Below, piece after piece: positions 52,801 through 64,000 of a DNA stretch of 64,000 nucleotides (its first letter is position 1; each line of letters opens with the position of its first letter). The stretch covers positions 7,817,859 through 7,881,858 of the forward strand of contig CM063287.1 of the NCBI GenBank assembly GCA_032173965.1, in the 5' to 3' direction. The translations under genes were made by a program, and so were the position numbers. The stretch is from Sitta carolinensis. Lineage: Eukaryota; Chordata; Aves; Passeriformes; Sittidae. The notes beneath the pieces were generated by a model, which did not search any database, was not told where the DNA came from, and worked only from the letters and a program-made list of their open reading frames with translations.

Positions 52801-55800
52801 TTATGAATTGCTCAATATACTGATGCTTCTCAAGTTCTGCTTTTGAACTCCATGCCTGTGCAGCTTAGGAAACCACTACATGAAATCTGGAGCTTTCCTA
52901 TTCCATCCTATTTGCCAAGGAAGGCTCAAAACCTGTCTCAGATGAATAATTGTAATAATAACTGAAATAAACTGAAATGTCTTGTTTTTATCACTGCTTC
53001 AATTACTATCACAGAAAATGAGGAGCCTTGGGAAAAAAAAATATGTTAGAAGCATCTGTCTGATGCAAAAATCAAAGTTCCTTCGACGTTTTAAGTAAAG
53101 AGACAGCAACTCAAAAATGGCTATAAATTTTCAGTACCATACTTTTAAAATCAATAGGATTTAAAATGCATGACTAATTGGGCTGATACAAATTCCCCTT
53201 TTGAATTTACATATGTAAATGTTTGCAGAATTACCCAAGTAATTATGCCACCCTTAGCTACGTGATATACATCATATACGGTCTGGATAAGATAGAAACA
53301 TTGATAAATTAGTGATCAATCTTTACAACGAGCTTTTCTTCTCAAGTAATCCTACGACAAGCATGGGGACAAGGAGAGAATCAGAACAAAGCACCACCAC
53401 TCCTTCCATCTGAGTGTTGCAAAGGCACAGAGTGAATAAATACCATGTAGTATTTTCAGAGCAAGGCAAGACCTGTCAGCTTTTCCTCAACCTCCGCCCT
53501 CTGACAGAGCTGACAATGTGTTGCCACCACCAAAGTGCTTTCAGAAGACCCATCATCTTCCCTCTCTCTCCCAGACAGGACTGCAACAGTGAAAGCCTTT
53601 GTGCCACACACAACTCCAGGCTGAGGAGACAGACTCGATATCAGGAGCTGTATTTGATGCAGAAAGAGCAATAATTGAAATTTTCACCCTTGTTTAAACA
53701 GAGAGCAGTGGGGATGGCTGAGAAGAGAGCAGCAGGAATTTCCTTCCAGGCCCTATGTAAGGTTTCAGAGGAAATGCTGCAGGAATATCCACTATAATTC
53801 CAACAGCTCTGGGGGCCTGCTAACTTATTTGCACCTCCCTGCAGCTGCTGTACCCTAAATTCAGCCTCTCTGACCACATAGTTTCCAGGTTGCTCCTCAA
53901 GGGGCAATTTCACAGCCCTTTCTGAAACACCTGCACTGAGGATGCTTTTCAATGCATCCTTGTTCCTGCTATTCAGTATAAGGGGAGTTAGATACTGGAA
54001 AAATTACTCCACTCAGCTTTCTTCAGATATCAGTGTTTTCATCAGAAATCTACTGAAATTAGTGGGTCTCTCTCTTCAGTTGTTTTCAACAAACATGGGG
54101 GCAGACTTGGAAAAAACAATATGCAAAGAAAAAAAGAGTTTGTTTTTTTGTTTTTTTTTTATTAGACCCTATCAAAATCATTTTGGCAGAAGAAATAATC
54201 CTTTACATGAGAGGACAAATTAATACCTAAATAATAAACTCTCCATGATCTGGAGTCATCTCTTCACAACTGAGCCCTCTATGCATAATGTAAGATTGCT
54301 GAGTCGATGACTTTGAATAATCACAAGTGACCTGAAATAACAAAGTAACACAGAGAGCTGAATCTTTACCATCATCTCCCACAGGGACTAGAATCCATTG
54401 TTCCACACTGTAAAATGCTGTTTGTGTAGGTAATAATTTTATCTTGTCTAACTTTAAAGTTCACATTCATAGGCTTTTTTGATTAATCAAATGGCTCTGA
54501 CAGCCAGAAGCTTCTTTCCAATATTAGAGAGAAAGTGGTGGGTGCCAATTTATGATTGTTCAAACCAGTAATCTCCTTTGTCTCTGGCTGTTATTATTCC
54601 CTTGCCTGTGACCCAGCCACTTAATGAAGTGAAATTAATTTACAGTAATAGGAAATTCTCAGAACTACATGAAAGCACAAGCTTTAATATGAGAAGAACA
54701 AATGGCTATTTCATGCAAGGCTGACCACAAGCATTGTAAAGAAATTTGAAAGGACTTTATACCTTTTTAAATAGGTATGGTATTAGCTGGAACAATATAC
54801 TGCAGTAAATATGATAAATCAAATGCCTCTTCAAATCAGAAAGCACCAACACAAATTTCTCCTTTTGTCACACAGCAGAATTTTCTCATTTGCATATAAA
54901 TGTATGCTACACATATATTTTATTAAGGTAAAAGCAAGATCTTATGATCCTTCAAATTCCTTTTAACTCTTCTATCATAATACCAATGACAAACTCCCAA
55001 CAGCAAAGAAGTAACAGGAAGGTTAACATTTCTTTTTCTTACTCGTCCTTTACAAATGCATGTATCGATGTGCATTAGCACTGAAATAAATATGGGTTTA
55101 TCTTAAATGGCAAAACAAAGCTCCCATTTTTGTCCAAAGATATTTTTTATCTATAAAATTCTCCAAAAGTGTGAAACTATAACTCAAATCCCTCACATTC
55201 TTTTATTTCATGTTGAAAAGTATCACTTTTCTAAATTTTGCTTAAGCATTCTTTCCCCACCTCTGCCCTGAAAAAACAAGAGGGTGTGGAAGCAGAGAAG
55301 AGCTGTGCAAGAGCCACAGCAGCTGGCACTGTGTTATTCTCCTCAAAATAAATTTCCTTATTTGAGGCATTAAACATTTCGGATCATTTGCTTACTAGCG
55401 CTAATATTTGTTTTGTTCTCCCTCATATACTCTGTATTCTTACACTAATTTGTCAAGCCTTCTTAGGTCCCCTGGGGGACAGAACGGTTTTCAATGCAGC
55501 AGTTAACACAATGATCCTGCAGTGTGGCTGGGGCTGTGGGACAAAAGCCACCACTCGAGTGTTCATGTATTCACATGCTCTGGTTGCACACATGTGGTGG
55601 GGATGCTCAAGCAACACTTGAGAACATCCGTTGTCATTTCTCATCACCCTCTTCCCCAGACCCTCTGATTTCTGGTGTGCTGTCATAAGGTGCAGCTTCT
55701 CCCCTTTCTGTTTTGCTTTTCCCTCTTCCCAGAGCATGGAGAACAAGATAAATCTTTTCCCTTCAAAAAACCTAAAGTGACAACAAGATGCTGTTGTGAC

Positions 55801-56144
55801 ACTTCTGCTTCAAGTGGCGGCCCTTCTATTTCGCCTGAGTTTCAGATTAACTCCAGCTGAAATCAACTTATCACTGCACAAGCCTTGGCTTTACAGTTAC
55901 CAAGGTTGGAAAACAAGCTGTTTTCCACTGTTAGCAAAAATCTGTGCCAATTTCTAACCCTGGACCGGCCTCTTTTTTCCCCAAGAGACTGTCAGTTTAT
56001 AGAAATATCTCATGGAAACCAAACTTACTTCCTACCAGACCTGGAGGTCTTTATGTAAGGTGTGGGCTGCTACCCAAGGTGTTATCAGCAGATGTAACAG
56101 GTCCAAGCTACCTTGCTGCATTTTGGCCACAACAACCCCTGCAG

Positions 56145-56815
56145 TGCTACAGGCTGGGGGTGCTGTGGCTGGACAGTGCCCAGGGGAGAGGGCCCTGGGG
56201 GTGCTGGTGCACAGCCAGCTGAACAGGAGCCAGCAGTGTGTCCTGGGGCCAGGAAGGCCAATGGCCCCTGGCCTGGACCAGGAATGGAGTGGCCAGCAGG
56301 AGCAGGGAGGGCATTCTGCCCCTGCTGAGGCCACACTCTGAGTGCTGTGTCCAGGGCTGGGCCCTCAGTTTGGGAAGGACCTGGAGATGCTGGAGCACGT
56401 CCAGAGGAGGCACCGAGACTGGAGAGGGGCTGGGAACACAAACCCTGTGAGGAATGGCTGAGGGAGCTGGGATTGAGCAGCCTGGAGAAAAGGAGACTCA
56501 GGGGTGACCTTAGCACTGCCTACAGCTCCTGAAAGGGGCTGTAGCCAGGTGGGGCTTGGTCTCTTTCACCAGGCAGCAGCTGATGGAATGAGAGGACACA
56601 GTCTCAAGCTGTACCAAGGGAAAATTAGGTTGGATATTAGGAAGAACTTTTTTACTGAAAGAGTGATAAATTACTGGAATGCTTTGCTTGGGGAGGTTGT
56701 GGAGTCACCATCCCTGGATGTGGCATTGGACGCCATGGTCTGTTTGAGGTGTTAGGGCTAGGTTGGACTTGACAATCCTGGAGGTCTCTTCCAACCTTGT
56801 GATTCTGTGATTCTT
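56145..56815 (+). mobile_element. CR1 LINE, 3' truncated-type copy
   Basis: The plus strand carries the standard CR1 3' region in order: GGAATGGCTGAGGGAGCTGG, GAGCAGCCTGGAGAAAAGGA, GGATATTAGGAAGAAC, GGAGGTTGTGGAGTCACCAT, CTAGGTTGGACTTGACAATC, GAGGTCTCTTCCAACCTTG, then the terminal GATTCTGTGATTCT repeats. The 5' end near 56145 is approximate and truncated, as is usual for this family. Open frames within it (100-143 codons) come from the element and are not host genes. A short octamer-like terminal repeat instead of a poly-A tail is the hallmark of CR1. Confidence 0.95.
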
Positions 56816-58499
56816 CTGTATTTATCCTTATGAGCACACGGCTGTTAAGGGAAGTATCCAACCTACGCCGGTAAGTGGAAGGGCGATTGCACTCCTTGGC
56901 AAGCACGTGCAAACTCCAGCCTCTTTCAGGTCCTTAAACAAACTGAGTCTGACTGACAGCCAGCCACAGGGAGATACAGGAAGAAAAGGCTGTACAAGAT
57001 AGAAAATGATTCATATCTAATGATAATTCAAAGATTTCTCTTTCTCCCTCTCTATTCATTTACTTGTTCAAATAAACTGAAAAGCTCCTCCGTCTCCTTG
57101 ATATTACAAATTCATCCTTTCAAAAACTGCTTTTCAAAACTGCTATTTAATTTCTTTTCTGGCAGTGCATCTTAATCTTCTGTAACCCAAACACAGTATA
57201 CACACATTACCTCACTAAAGCTGAATGGGAAGTGTTAGTTTGGCAATGTGTTCAAAGCAATTTTTCCTTAGGAATCCTAATAGATAAAAATGAAAAATCT
57301 TCAATTGCTAGACAATGGAAGCTCAGAAAATATATGCAATGAAAAATATTTCAGTAGGACAAATAAATAAAAAAAGACAGAATCTTAAAGGAGTTAACTG
57401 ATGGGCAGCTTACAGCAGTAATTTCAATTTTTAGAAATTTTTTCAAGAACACCTGAAAAACTGTCTGGAAGTAGACTTTTACATATTTAAAGACAATCTG
57501 AACAAGTCTTCCTTTGCCAAAAGGAGTGCACAGATTCCCTGAGAATTTACTCATGGCAGGAAATGAAAACAGACCTTTTGTGTTCCCCTGCAGACTTGGC
57601 AGCAGACTCACAGCCAATTCACACTTGAATCACTTCAGAGCTGATCCAAAGCCCGCAGTCCCTCCAGCACTTCCAATGTGCTCTAAAGAAAAGCTGAGTA
57701 TTCCATAATTAAGTAAATACACAAAGGTAATGTCTGATATCTAAAAGTGACACGATAGGCAGGACCTGTTGATATAGGATATAATGGCAGAACTTAGTAG
57801 GATCACTAACAGCTTAACTTTAGAAAAGATGTAAAAAAAAAACCCACCAAACCAACGGGCAGATTTTTTTTGTTTTGAAGAATCATCTGGAAATGGAAAA
57901 AAATTCATGACATTTTCTTGGATAAAGTAACCACACAGGCTTGTTGGCCTACAGCTTTTGAAGAGGTCTATGAATGTTGATACATTATGTGACAGTTAAG
58001 ATTTAACACCTATATGCTTCCTACCCTGAAACTGATGCATTATAGCATTTGCAAGACCATGGAACATTTAGAGCTTGATTACTCAGAAGTGTAAGTGAAT
58101 ATAGAAACTATATATATGCATTATTGATTTTTATATAAAAATATTCCTCTAAGTGTGAGTTCTTGTCTTTCTCCAAACCTCTGTATTTATCATTAACTAA
58201 AAAATCATCTTTATTACTTCAATATTTTAACAAAACATGACTTCATTCCACTTGTGAACAGAAAAACAGCATTAACCTCTTCACATCTGACTGATCAAAA
58301 TCAGTCTTGGTCAATACTGATCGCTGAGCCCGTGTCGAGTAATAACAAGATCTTTTCTGTCTGAAGTTATATCAAGTTGGTTGCTGTGAATAAATATCTA
58401 CATTTTACCATATTTCAAAATCATATAAGGAGAAACTAAATTGAGTCTGGGTACGATGGTTTCTTGGTAGGACCTGTAGATTGTCTTATGCACAAAAAC

Positions 58500-59030
58500 G
58501 AAATTTATTCAATAATCATCCTTGTACAGTATTTCCTGTGACCCCCTAGCACTGTATGTCGGTGCTCTGGTACTTGGGATATTTACAACACAATTAGAGC
58601 TGGAGCAAGCTCATTGATTCCAAAAGGCACATGGTATATTTAAAATCACTCTAACACTATCCCAGTTACTCCACCCTGTTCAGTTGTTGCTGAGGCTGTA
58701 AGAGACAATGTCCAAAACTGAGTAACCTTCTGGTTCCATTGCCATGGTGTTGCTGGATGCCCCCTCCTACTAATGCCACCATACTTGGGAGTACCAACCT
58801 CTACTGCTGCTGGCACAGGATTTCAGGAAACAAGTTAAGTCTTTGCGACAGGACAGACATTTCTGCTATTGGGTAGCACAGCTTCCTGTGCTGTCCCTTT
58901 ATGAGGTAATGCCACCAGTTTCCTGGATATACAGAGTTTTGTGAGCATCCTGGAATGGTTCCACACTTCCACAGTGCATTGTGGAAATTCAATGTAGTAA
59001 CGGTGGAGCCAAGGACATGAGCAAAGACAG
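58500..59030. other. Higher-complexity block, unassigned
   Basis: This stretch is less AT-biased than its flanks and contains a 63-codon minus-strand frame (58801-58992, NWWHYLIKGQHRKLCYPIAE). I do not recognise the peptide, and I see no consensus acceptor/donor pair framing it as an exon. It might be an old retroelement or a processed pseudogene fragment. Confidence 0.2.
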
Positions 59031-60384
59031 GAAGATGAAGTGTTTTTCCCAGGTCAGAGATAGTCAGTGTTGGACGTATGAAGAATGATAGTTATATCTA
59101 CTAACGGAGTGGTTTACGTTTTCTGTCATTTCTTTTCCATTTGTTTAGTTTTGATTTGGTTTTTTGTGTTATTTCCTTTTCTTTATGGTTTTACCAGTCC
59201 ATCCAAGAAGCCCTAAAAATAGTTAAATTAAAGTGCCAATTTCTGACCCATAAGCATTGGTTTAAAATGACATTCAGTTTGAATGACACTGTAAATGCCT
59301 TTTGGTCTTAACCTCCCAGTTCTTTAGTTCACAGGAAAATAATATCCTTTCACTTGAAAAGGGGAAGTTTTGAAGGGGGAAGTTTTCAAAAGACTGCTCA
59401 GGAAAAGATCACTAATGACTCATAATATTAAACCTCCTTTAAAGCCAAGGATATTTCCTTGATGCACAATTATGTTTTTATATGTTTCATGCAGTCCTAT
59501 TTAGTGTCTAAGATACTATAACTCCAATACTTGGCTTTTTGTAAGCAAATTTCATGAAATGATCATTACTGTAAGCCTGAATATCCCATGTCACTAGGTG
59601 TCTGTGCCCCAGTCCCTTACAGAGATCTGCACAGAACCCAGCACCACCCAAGGACTTTTCATTTAGGTGGGAAAACTAAACAATGTAATGAGCAACATTT
59701 ATTTCCAGCAACAATTTTTCACAGCATTAGAAAACTTTCCCTCTTGTGCACTTCTAAGAGACTTATCTCAGCTAACTTCAGCTATGTAAAATTAGGTTCC
59801 TCACCCAAGCAGCTCCCTGAGTCAATAGCTCCAGATTGACTTGTCCTATATTAAAGACAAGCCTAATGAATCATTCTTTGAAGGTGTCTTTCTGTTGATT
59901 ACAGAAGAAACCTCACAGAGAAGTTTAAAGAAGACCAGACTACTTTACATTTCCCTAGTCTGTCCATCCCTTGTTTTTTACAGCTCCAAAGAATACTGTC
60001 AAGTCGGCAGGGCATGGCCAGTTGAAACAACAAGTAAAGTCATCCCAAACTTTTTTCATCTATGGCTGTTCTCTTTTTCCACTTTTGATGACAGGACCTC
60101 TGGCTCTGCATTGCAGCCCCAAAGGTGCAGACCCAGTGAAGACCAAGGGAGCAGGGCTAACAGAAGGCAAGAAGAAACCAACCACCAGAGACTTCTAGAG
60201 GGACTCGTAATGCAGAGGCCAAAAGGTCTCTCAAAATTAGCACAAAATGTGAAAACCTTTTAGAACAGAAATTTGCATATTTATGCAATGCACAGTAGAG
60301 AAATCTGTGAGCAGTCTTCAAACACTGAGTTGCTTGTTGAAGTTAAAATACAATAAAAGAAGGAAAAAAAATAAACCAAAGGAA

Positions 60385-60426
60385 AAAAGCTGTCCAATTT
60401 GTGATTTCACAAAGTGGACAGCTTTT
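60385..60426. repeat. 42-nt near-perfect hairpin
   Basis: The left arm AAAAGCTGTCCAATTTGTG is followed by ATTT and the right arm CACAAAGTGGACAGCTTTT. The 19-bp stem has one mismatch (A opposite G) and a 4-nt loop; the outer 12 bp are perfect. Flanks do not continue the symmetry. The stem is shorter than a typical microRNA precursor and no family is recognised, so it is listed as an inverted repeat. Confidence 0.9.
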
Positions 60427-60594
60427 CATTACACAATGTTTGCATGGGTGTGAATCACGCTATTAATGATGAGTCATACAATGGAAACCTCACTCTAACT
60501 CATTTCTTGTGACCACCTGCTCTACAAGGGATACAGAAGAAATGTATTCCTGCCTAAACCACACCAGAACTGCCAGCCATGCCCTTGATCCAGA

Positions 60595-60612
60595 AATTAA
60601 TCATGATTAATT
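60595..60612. repeat. 18-bp perfect palindrome with homeodomain-type cores
   Basis: AATTAATCATGATTAATT is its own reverse complement. It contains two inverted TAATC/GATTA cores, the type bound by homeodomain dimers. Nothing here shows that it is functional. Confidence 0.85.
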
Positions 60613-62629
60613 CTGAGTTAGTTCAGTCATTCTCAATCCTCTTTCTAAAAATACCTCTCTGTTTTCAGCTAAATGCACACTTTGGTACTATCCTGCACAA
60701 GACTGCTTTTTAACTGAAATTCCTGGGTTTACATTTTTATGTGTAAGTACAGGAAAAAATGCAAAAATGCATATAATATGAAAATCTGAATCATAAACAT
60801 TTTAAAAAATAAATTCCATATTAAATACTGATTTAAATTTACAAGTGCCATATTGTATAATTCAAAGGTTCTATATTTGCTAACTTAAAATATATCCACT
60901 TAAGAATGTAACATTAAATACATATTAAGAATGCAACAGTCTTGTAGAAAATAAATAAACATATTGTTGTAAGTCATGCAAAATATATACTAATCCAAAC
61001 TAAGGAACAAAAGTTTTAGAGTTAAAAGACTAAAACTAAGAAGCCTTAAAAAAGGCTATACATTAAAATTCCACTAAAAAGGGCAATGCAAGAAGATTTA
61101 TGAAGCTGTGAAACTATTTCTTTTTGTGTCCTTCAAGACATGTTCCTCCTTCCACACTTTGCAGCCTTTCTGCAGTTTTCCACCTTTTCTTGACCATCTC
61201 TGCAAGGGCAGAAGGATTTCCAAACAGATGCCTCCACAAAGCTCTACTCGGATTAGAGTGCTGTTTTTATAAATCCTATTACAGAACAAATAAAAGTGAA
61301 TCATATACATAGATAATGGTGCTATTAACATTTAAAGTCTACCAGGTAATACAATATCATGTAAGCCTCAAAAGAAAATATCATCTTGCAAAACTGGATT
61401 TAAGATGCTTTCTGACAGCACAATTTCTCTAATACCATTAACAGCTTGTGCAGTATCTCTTCCTGCCAGCAAGAAAGCAAATATTTGAGGATTTCATAAC
61501 ATCTATGCTAAAATTTTGAGAGCAACTTGGACCACTTGACATATCTTTAATGCAAGAGTTTTCTCATGTAATAGGCCTACAAAATAATTCGCTAATACAG
61601 CAATGAAATATATTGATGTTTCCACTCCAAGAGACTTGTTACAGTAGAAATGTTAATGAGTAACGGAAACTCAGGTTTTGTTTCTCTGCATTCAGAACTT
61701 TTTTATTTTAAGAGGAATTGCAAAAGAAAGAAAAGCACCCCTATTTATCCCTAGTATAATTTAACAGTAGGATTCTCCCTTCATAGTAATTAAAGATCAC
61801 TTTTCAGAAAAGATATTGTTGAGGAAGACAAGAGAGGAGGTTATGTTATATATGATTAGGGACATAAAATATTTCACTTATGTGACACTTAAAAATGCTT
61901 TGTTTCGTCATGAAAACTTCCATCACACTTTTTGCAAAATCTGGGTTTTATACTGATATATATGAACAGATATGCCTTATCTACAAGCAAAGTTACACAC
62001 TTCTATAATTTCTATGTTGAAATACCTTTGCTTAGAGCTCAGTTAATAACAGTGAGGGTTTTGTTTGGCTTCCTGACAGAATATCTTAAAACATATATAA
62101 CAATTTCAACTTAATTGAAATGGCATTTTCTTAGAAAAAGTATTTCTGAAAAAAAATTTTAAAAATAACAAGAAATTCAATTTTAGGTCAACTGACAAAA
62201 GTCATTCAAACCAAGAGATTTGTTTGTGTCCTAAAATGTTCCCACTTTTCTCCTTTTGATAAAGTGTTTCTTTTGAAATGAGAGAGAAGTCAAAACACTG
62301 CATTTAAAAAACATCAAAGCATTTTCTTTTCTCTGAAATACTCTTTTATTCTGGAATGACCAATAATGCCTGTATTTTATGCAGAGGGATTGACTGTAAA
62401 ATGGTTGGAGGTGGTGCTTCAGTACAGTTCTTACTTTGACTTAGCTATAAAAAATGCATAAATTAAAATAACAATAAACGTCCACCAAGCAGCTTACAAT
62501 AGGGCTTTGGAAAGTGAAATAAATCCCTTCTATTCCCTTCCTATCTGTATTTGTGCTGAGGTAGCCATAGCATAATACTGGTATTGGTACTGCATTAGAC
62601 AAGAGGGGAGCCAGCAGAACAGTTATCAG

Positions 62630-63235
62630 AGGATCATGGAATAGCCTGAGCTGGAAGGGACCTGCAGGGATCACCTAAGCCCAGCTCCTGGCCCTACACA
62701 GAACAACCCCAAGAGTCACACCAGGAGCCCAAGGGCACTGTCCAAAAGCTTCTTGAACTCAGCCAGCCTTGGGGCTGTGATCACTGCCCTGGGGAGCTGT
62801 TCCAGGCCCAAACACCCTCTGGATAAAGAACGTTTTTCTAATACCCACCCTCAGCCTGCCCTGTCCCACCTTCAGGCCATTCCCTCGGCTCCTGCCCTGT
62901 CCCCATGAGCAGAGCTCAGTGCCTGCCCCTCCTCTTGCCCTCAGGAGGAAGCTGTGACTGCAGGGAGGTCTCCCCTCAGCCTCCTCCTCTCCAGGCTGAA
63001 CAGACCAAGGGACCTCAGCTGCTCCTCACACAGCTTCACCTCCAGACCCTGCACCACCCCCATGGCCTCCTTTGGACACTCCATAACAGCTTTATATCTT
63101 TCTTACATTGTTGTGCCCAGAACTGCCCCTGGCCCTTGAGCTGAGGCTGCCCCAGCTCAGAGCAGAGCAGGACAATCCCTCCCTGCCCGCCTGGCAATCC
63201 TGATGCCCTCCAGGACAGGCTGGCCCTCCTGCCTG
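62630..63235 (-). mobile_element. CR1 LINE, 3' end copy
   Basis: The plus strand starts TCATGGAATAGCCTGAGCTGGAAGGGACC, here given only as its landmark (GAGCTGGAAGGGACCTGCAG). It continues through CTTCTTGAACTCAGCCAGCC, GGGGAGCTGTTCCAGGC, CTCCTCTCCAGGCTGAACAG and GACCTCAGCTGCTCCTCAC. These are the reverse complement of the CR1 3' region, so the element points to the minus strand with its 3' end near 62630. It is about 600 bp long, 5' truncated and non-coding. It is well preserved compared with the 15.7-16.2 kb copy, suggesting a younger insertion or a different subfamily. Confidence 0.95.
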
Positions 63236-64000
63236 TAATAAAAATCAGGTATCTTTGAAAAGCATGACTTTTCCTATAGAGGTCACATAGGGCACCAGCA
63301 GGGATAGGAGAGGTACTCTTCAGCTTCAAGGTAACCTTTCCTACCTATGCTGGAAGTGCAAATTTACTGCTTTTACTACTCAAGAGTCTCTATTAGTAGT
63401 CAAGATATTTAGCAAATTCTTGCAAGCGAAGATTCCTACTGATATATAACCACCAGCAAAATTTTAGTACCCATATTTCCCACCAAATGTTCAAAAAGTT
63501 ATATTTATCTAAAATTATCCTTCACATAGTTGAATGATAGGTCTTAATACTTTACTACTTTACTGCAGTAAATATGAAATAAGTCAAGGGACTCAACATT
63601 ATTCATTGAGTAATTTTTAAGAGGGCTGTTACTGTGCATCACATGCATCAAACTGCATAGGCTTGAAATTGTAGTTTCTTTCTGTTTAACCACAAAATCA
63701 GAAAATGACCATTTTTTTAACTATAAAACAATAAATAAAACATTTCTGTTTGCAAAATACATACTCCAGACATTACTTCGAAATCACAAGGAATTAGCTC
63801 TTTTCCAAATCTATGAATGACATGTACAAATGAATAATAATTTTAGTTATGAGAGGGCTACTGAACGATTAAAATAATAAAGAGAAGTTACAGGTGTTGG
63901 GAGCAAAGCTTTTGTTGGGAGTACATATGTACTATTGTATTCCTACATAGCCTTATTTAAATTCCTTGGTGCTGTGCATATCCTAGAGTCTTGATTAAAT

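Larger units (their letters stand above)
35297..64000 (-). other. GRID1: GRID1 large upstream intron (partial, at least 28.7 kb)
   Basis: This intron runs from the acceptor of the 54-nt exon to the end of the window with no further exon found. I searched by eye for the reverse complement of the preceding delta-1 peptide (the segment ending in a LLLSPQGAHSFINE-like sequence) without success. The content is AT-rich, with one solo LTR, two CR1 3' ends, several poly-A, polypurine and triplet tracts, and the hairpin and palindrome near 60.4-60.6 kb. Very long introns are a known property of GRID1. Confidence 0.85.

Noticed and set aside
56012..56516. Open frames of 100-143 codons on both strands
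   Set aside because: They lie largely in the CR1 3' region; GC-rich retroelement sequence leaves frames open by chance.
60385..60426. Hairpin as a microRNA gene
   Set aside because: A 19-bp stem with a 4-nt loop is shorter than usual microRNA precursors, the flanks do not extend the pairing, and there is no recognised family.

Overview
The window is vertebrate nuclear DNA, almost certainly from a bird and plausibly a songbird. Three lines of evidence support this. CR1 LINE fragments include one whose 3' end carries the short ATTCTGTG-type terminal repeats. There is a solo LTR of a type I know as common in bird genomes. Four GT-AG bounded exons sit in AT-rich intronic sequence. It is not prokaryotic: nearly all long open frames are chance, repeat-derived or retroelement-derived.

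The only gene I can support is GRID1, the ionotropic glutamate receptor delta-1 subunit, on the minus strand. In transcript order its exons lie at 35296-35243, 23614-23441, 11300-11139 and 9871-9752. They are 54, 174, 162 and 120 nt long, 170 codons in all. Every exon is a multiple of three, starts on a codon boundary and has canonical splice sites. Joined, they give an uninterrupted stretch of the C-terminal part of the extracellular amino-terminal domain. Earlier exons should lie beyond position 64000, and the ligand-binding and channel exons below position 1. I searched for both by eye and did not find them.

Layout: 1-9751 is intron downstream of the last visible exon, AT-rich with little recognisable in it. 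9752-11300 holds two exons and a 1.27 kb intron. 11301-23440 is a 12.1 kb intron with an internally deleted minus-strand CR1 copy (about 15672-16225), a GC-rich block, and a 1.37 kb minisatellite of about 40 copies of a 34-bp unit (16711-18075). 23615-35242 is an 11.6 kb intron with simple repeats and a small GC-rich island. 35297-64000 is the start of a very large upstream intron. It contains a solo LTR (39786-40333), two CR1 3' ends (56145-56815 plus strand, 62630-63235 minus strand), poly-A and polypurine tracts, and a near-perfect 42-nt hairpin at 60385 close to an 18-bp palindrome.

There is no multi-gene system here. The most notable items are the minisatellite, which leaves several reading frames open on both strands, the hairpin/palindrome cluster near 60.4-60.6 kb, and the run of frame-neutral GRID1 exons. 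Family names come from recognition of the translated or nucleotide sequence, without any database search.
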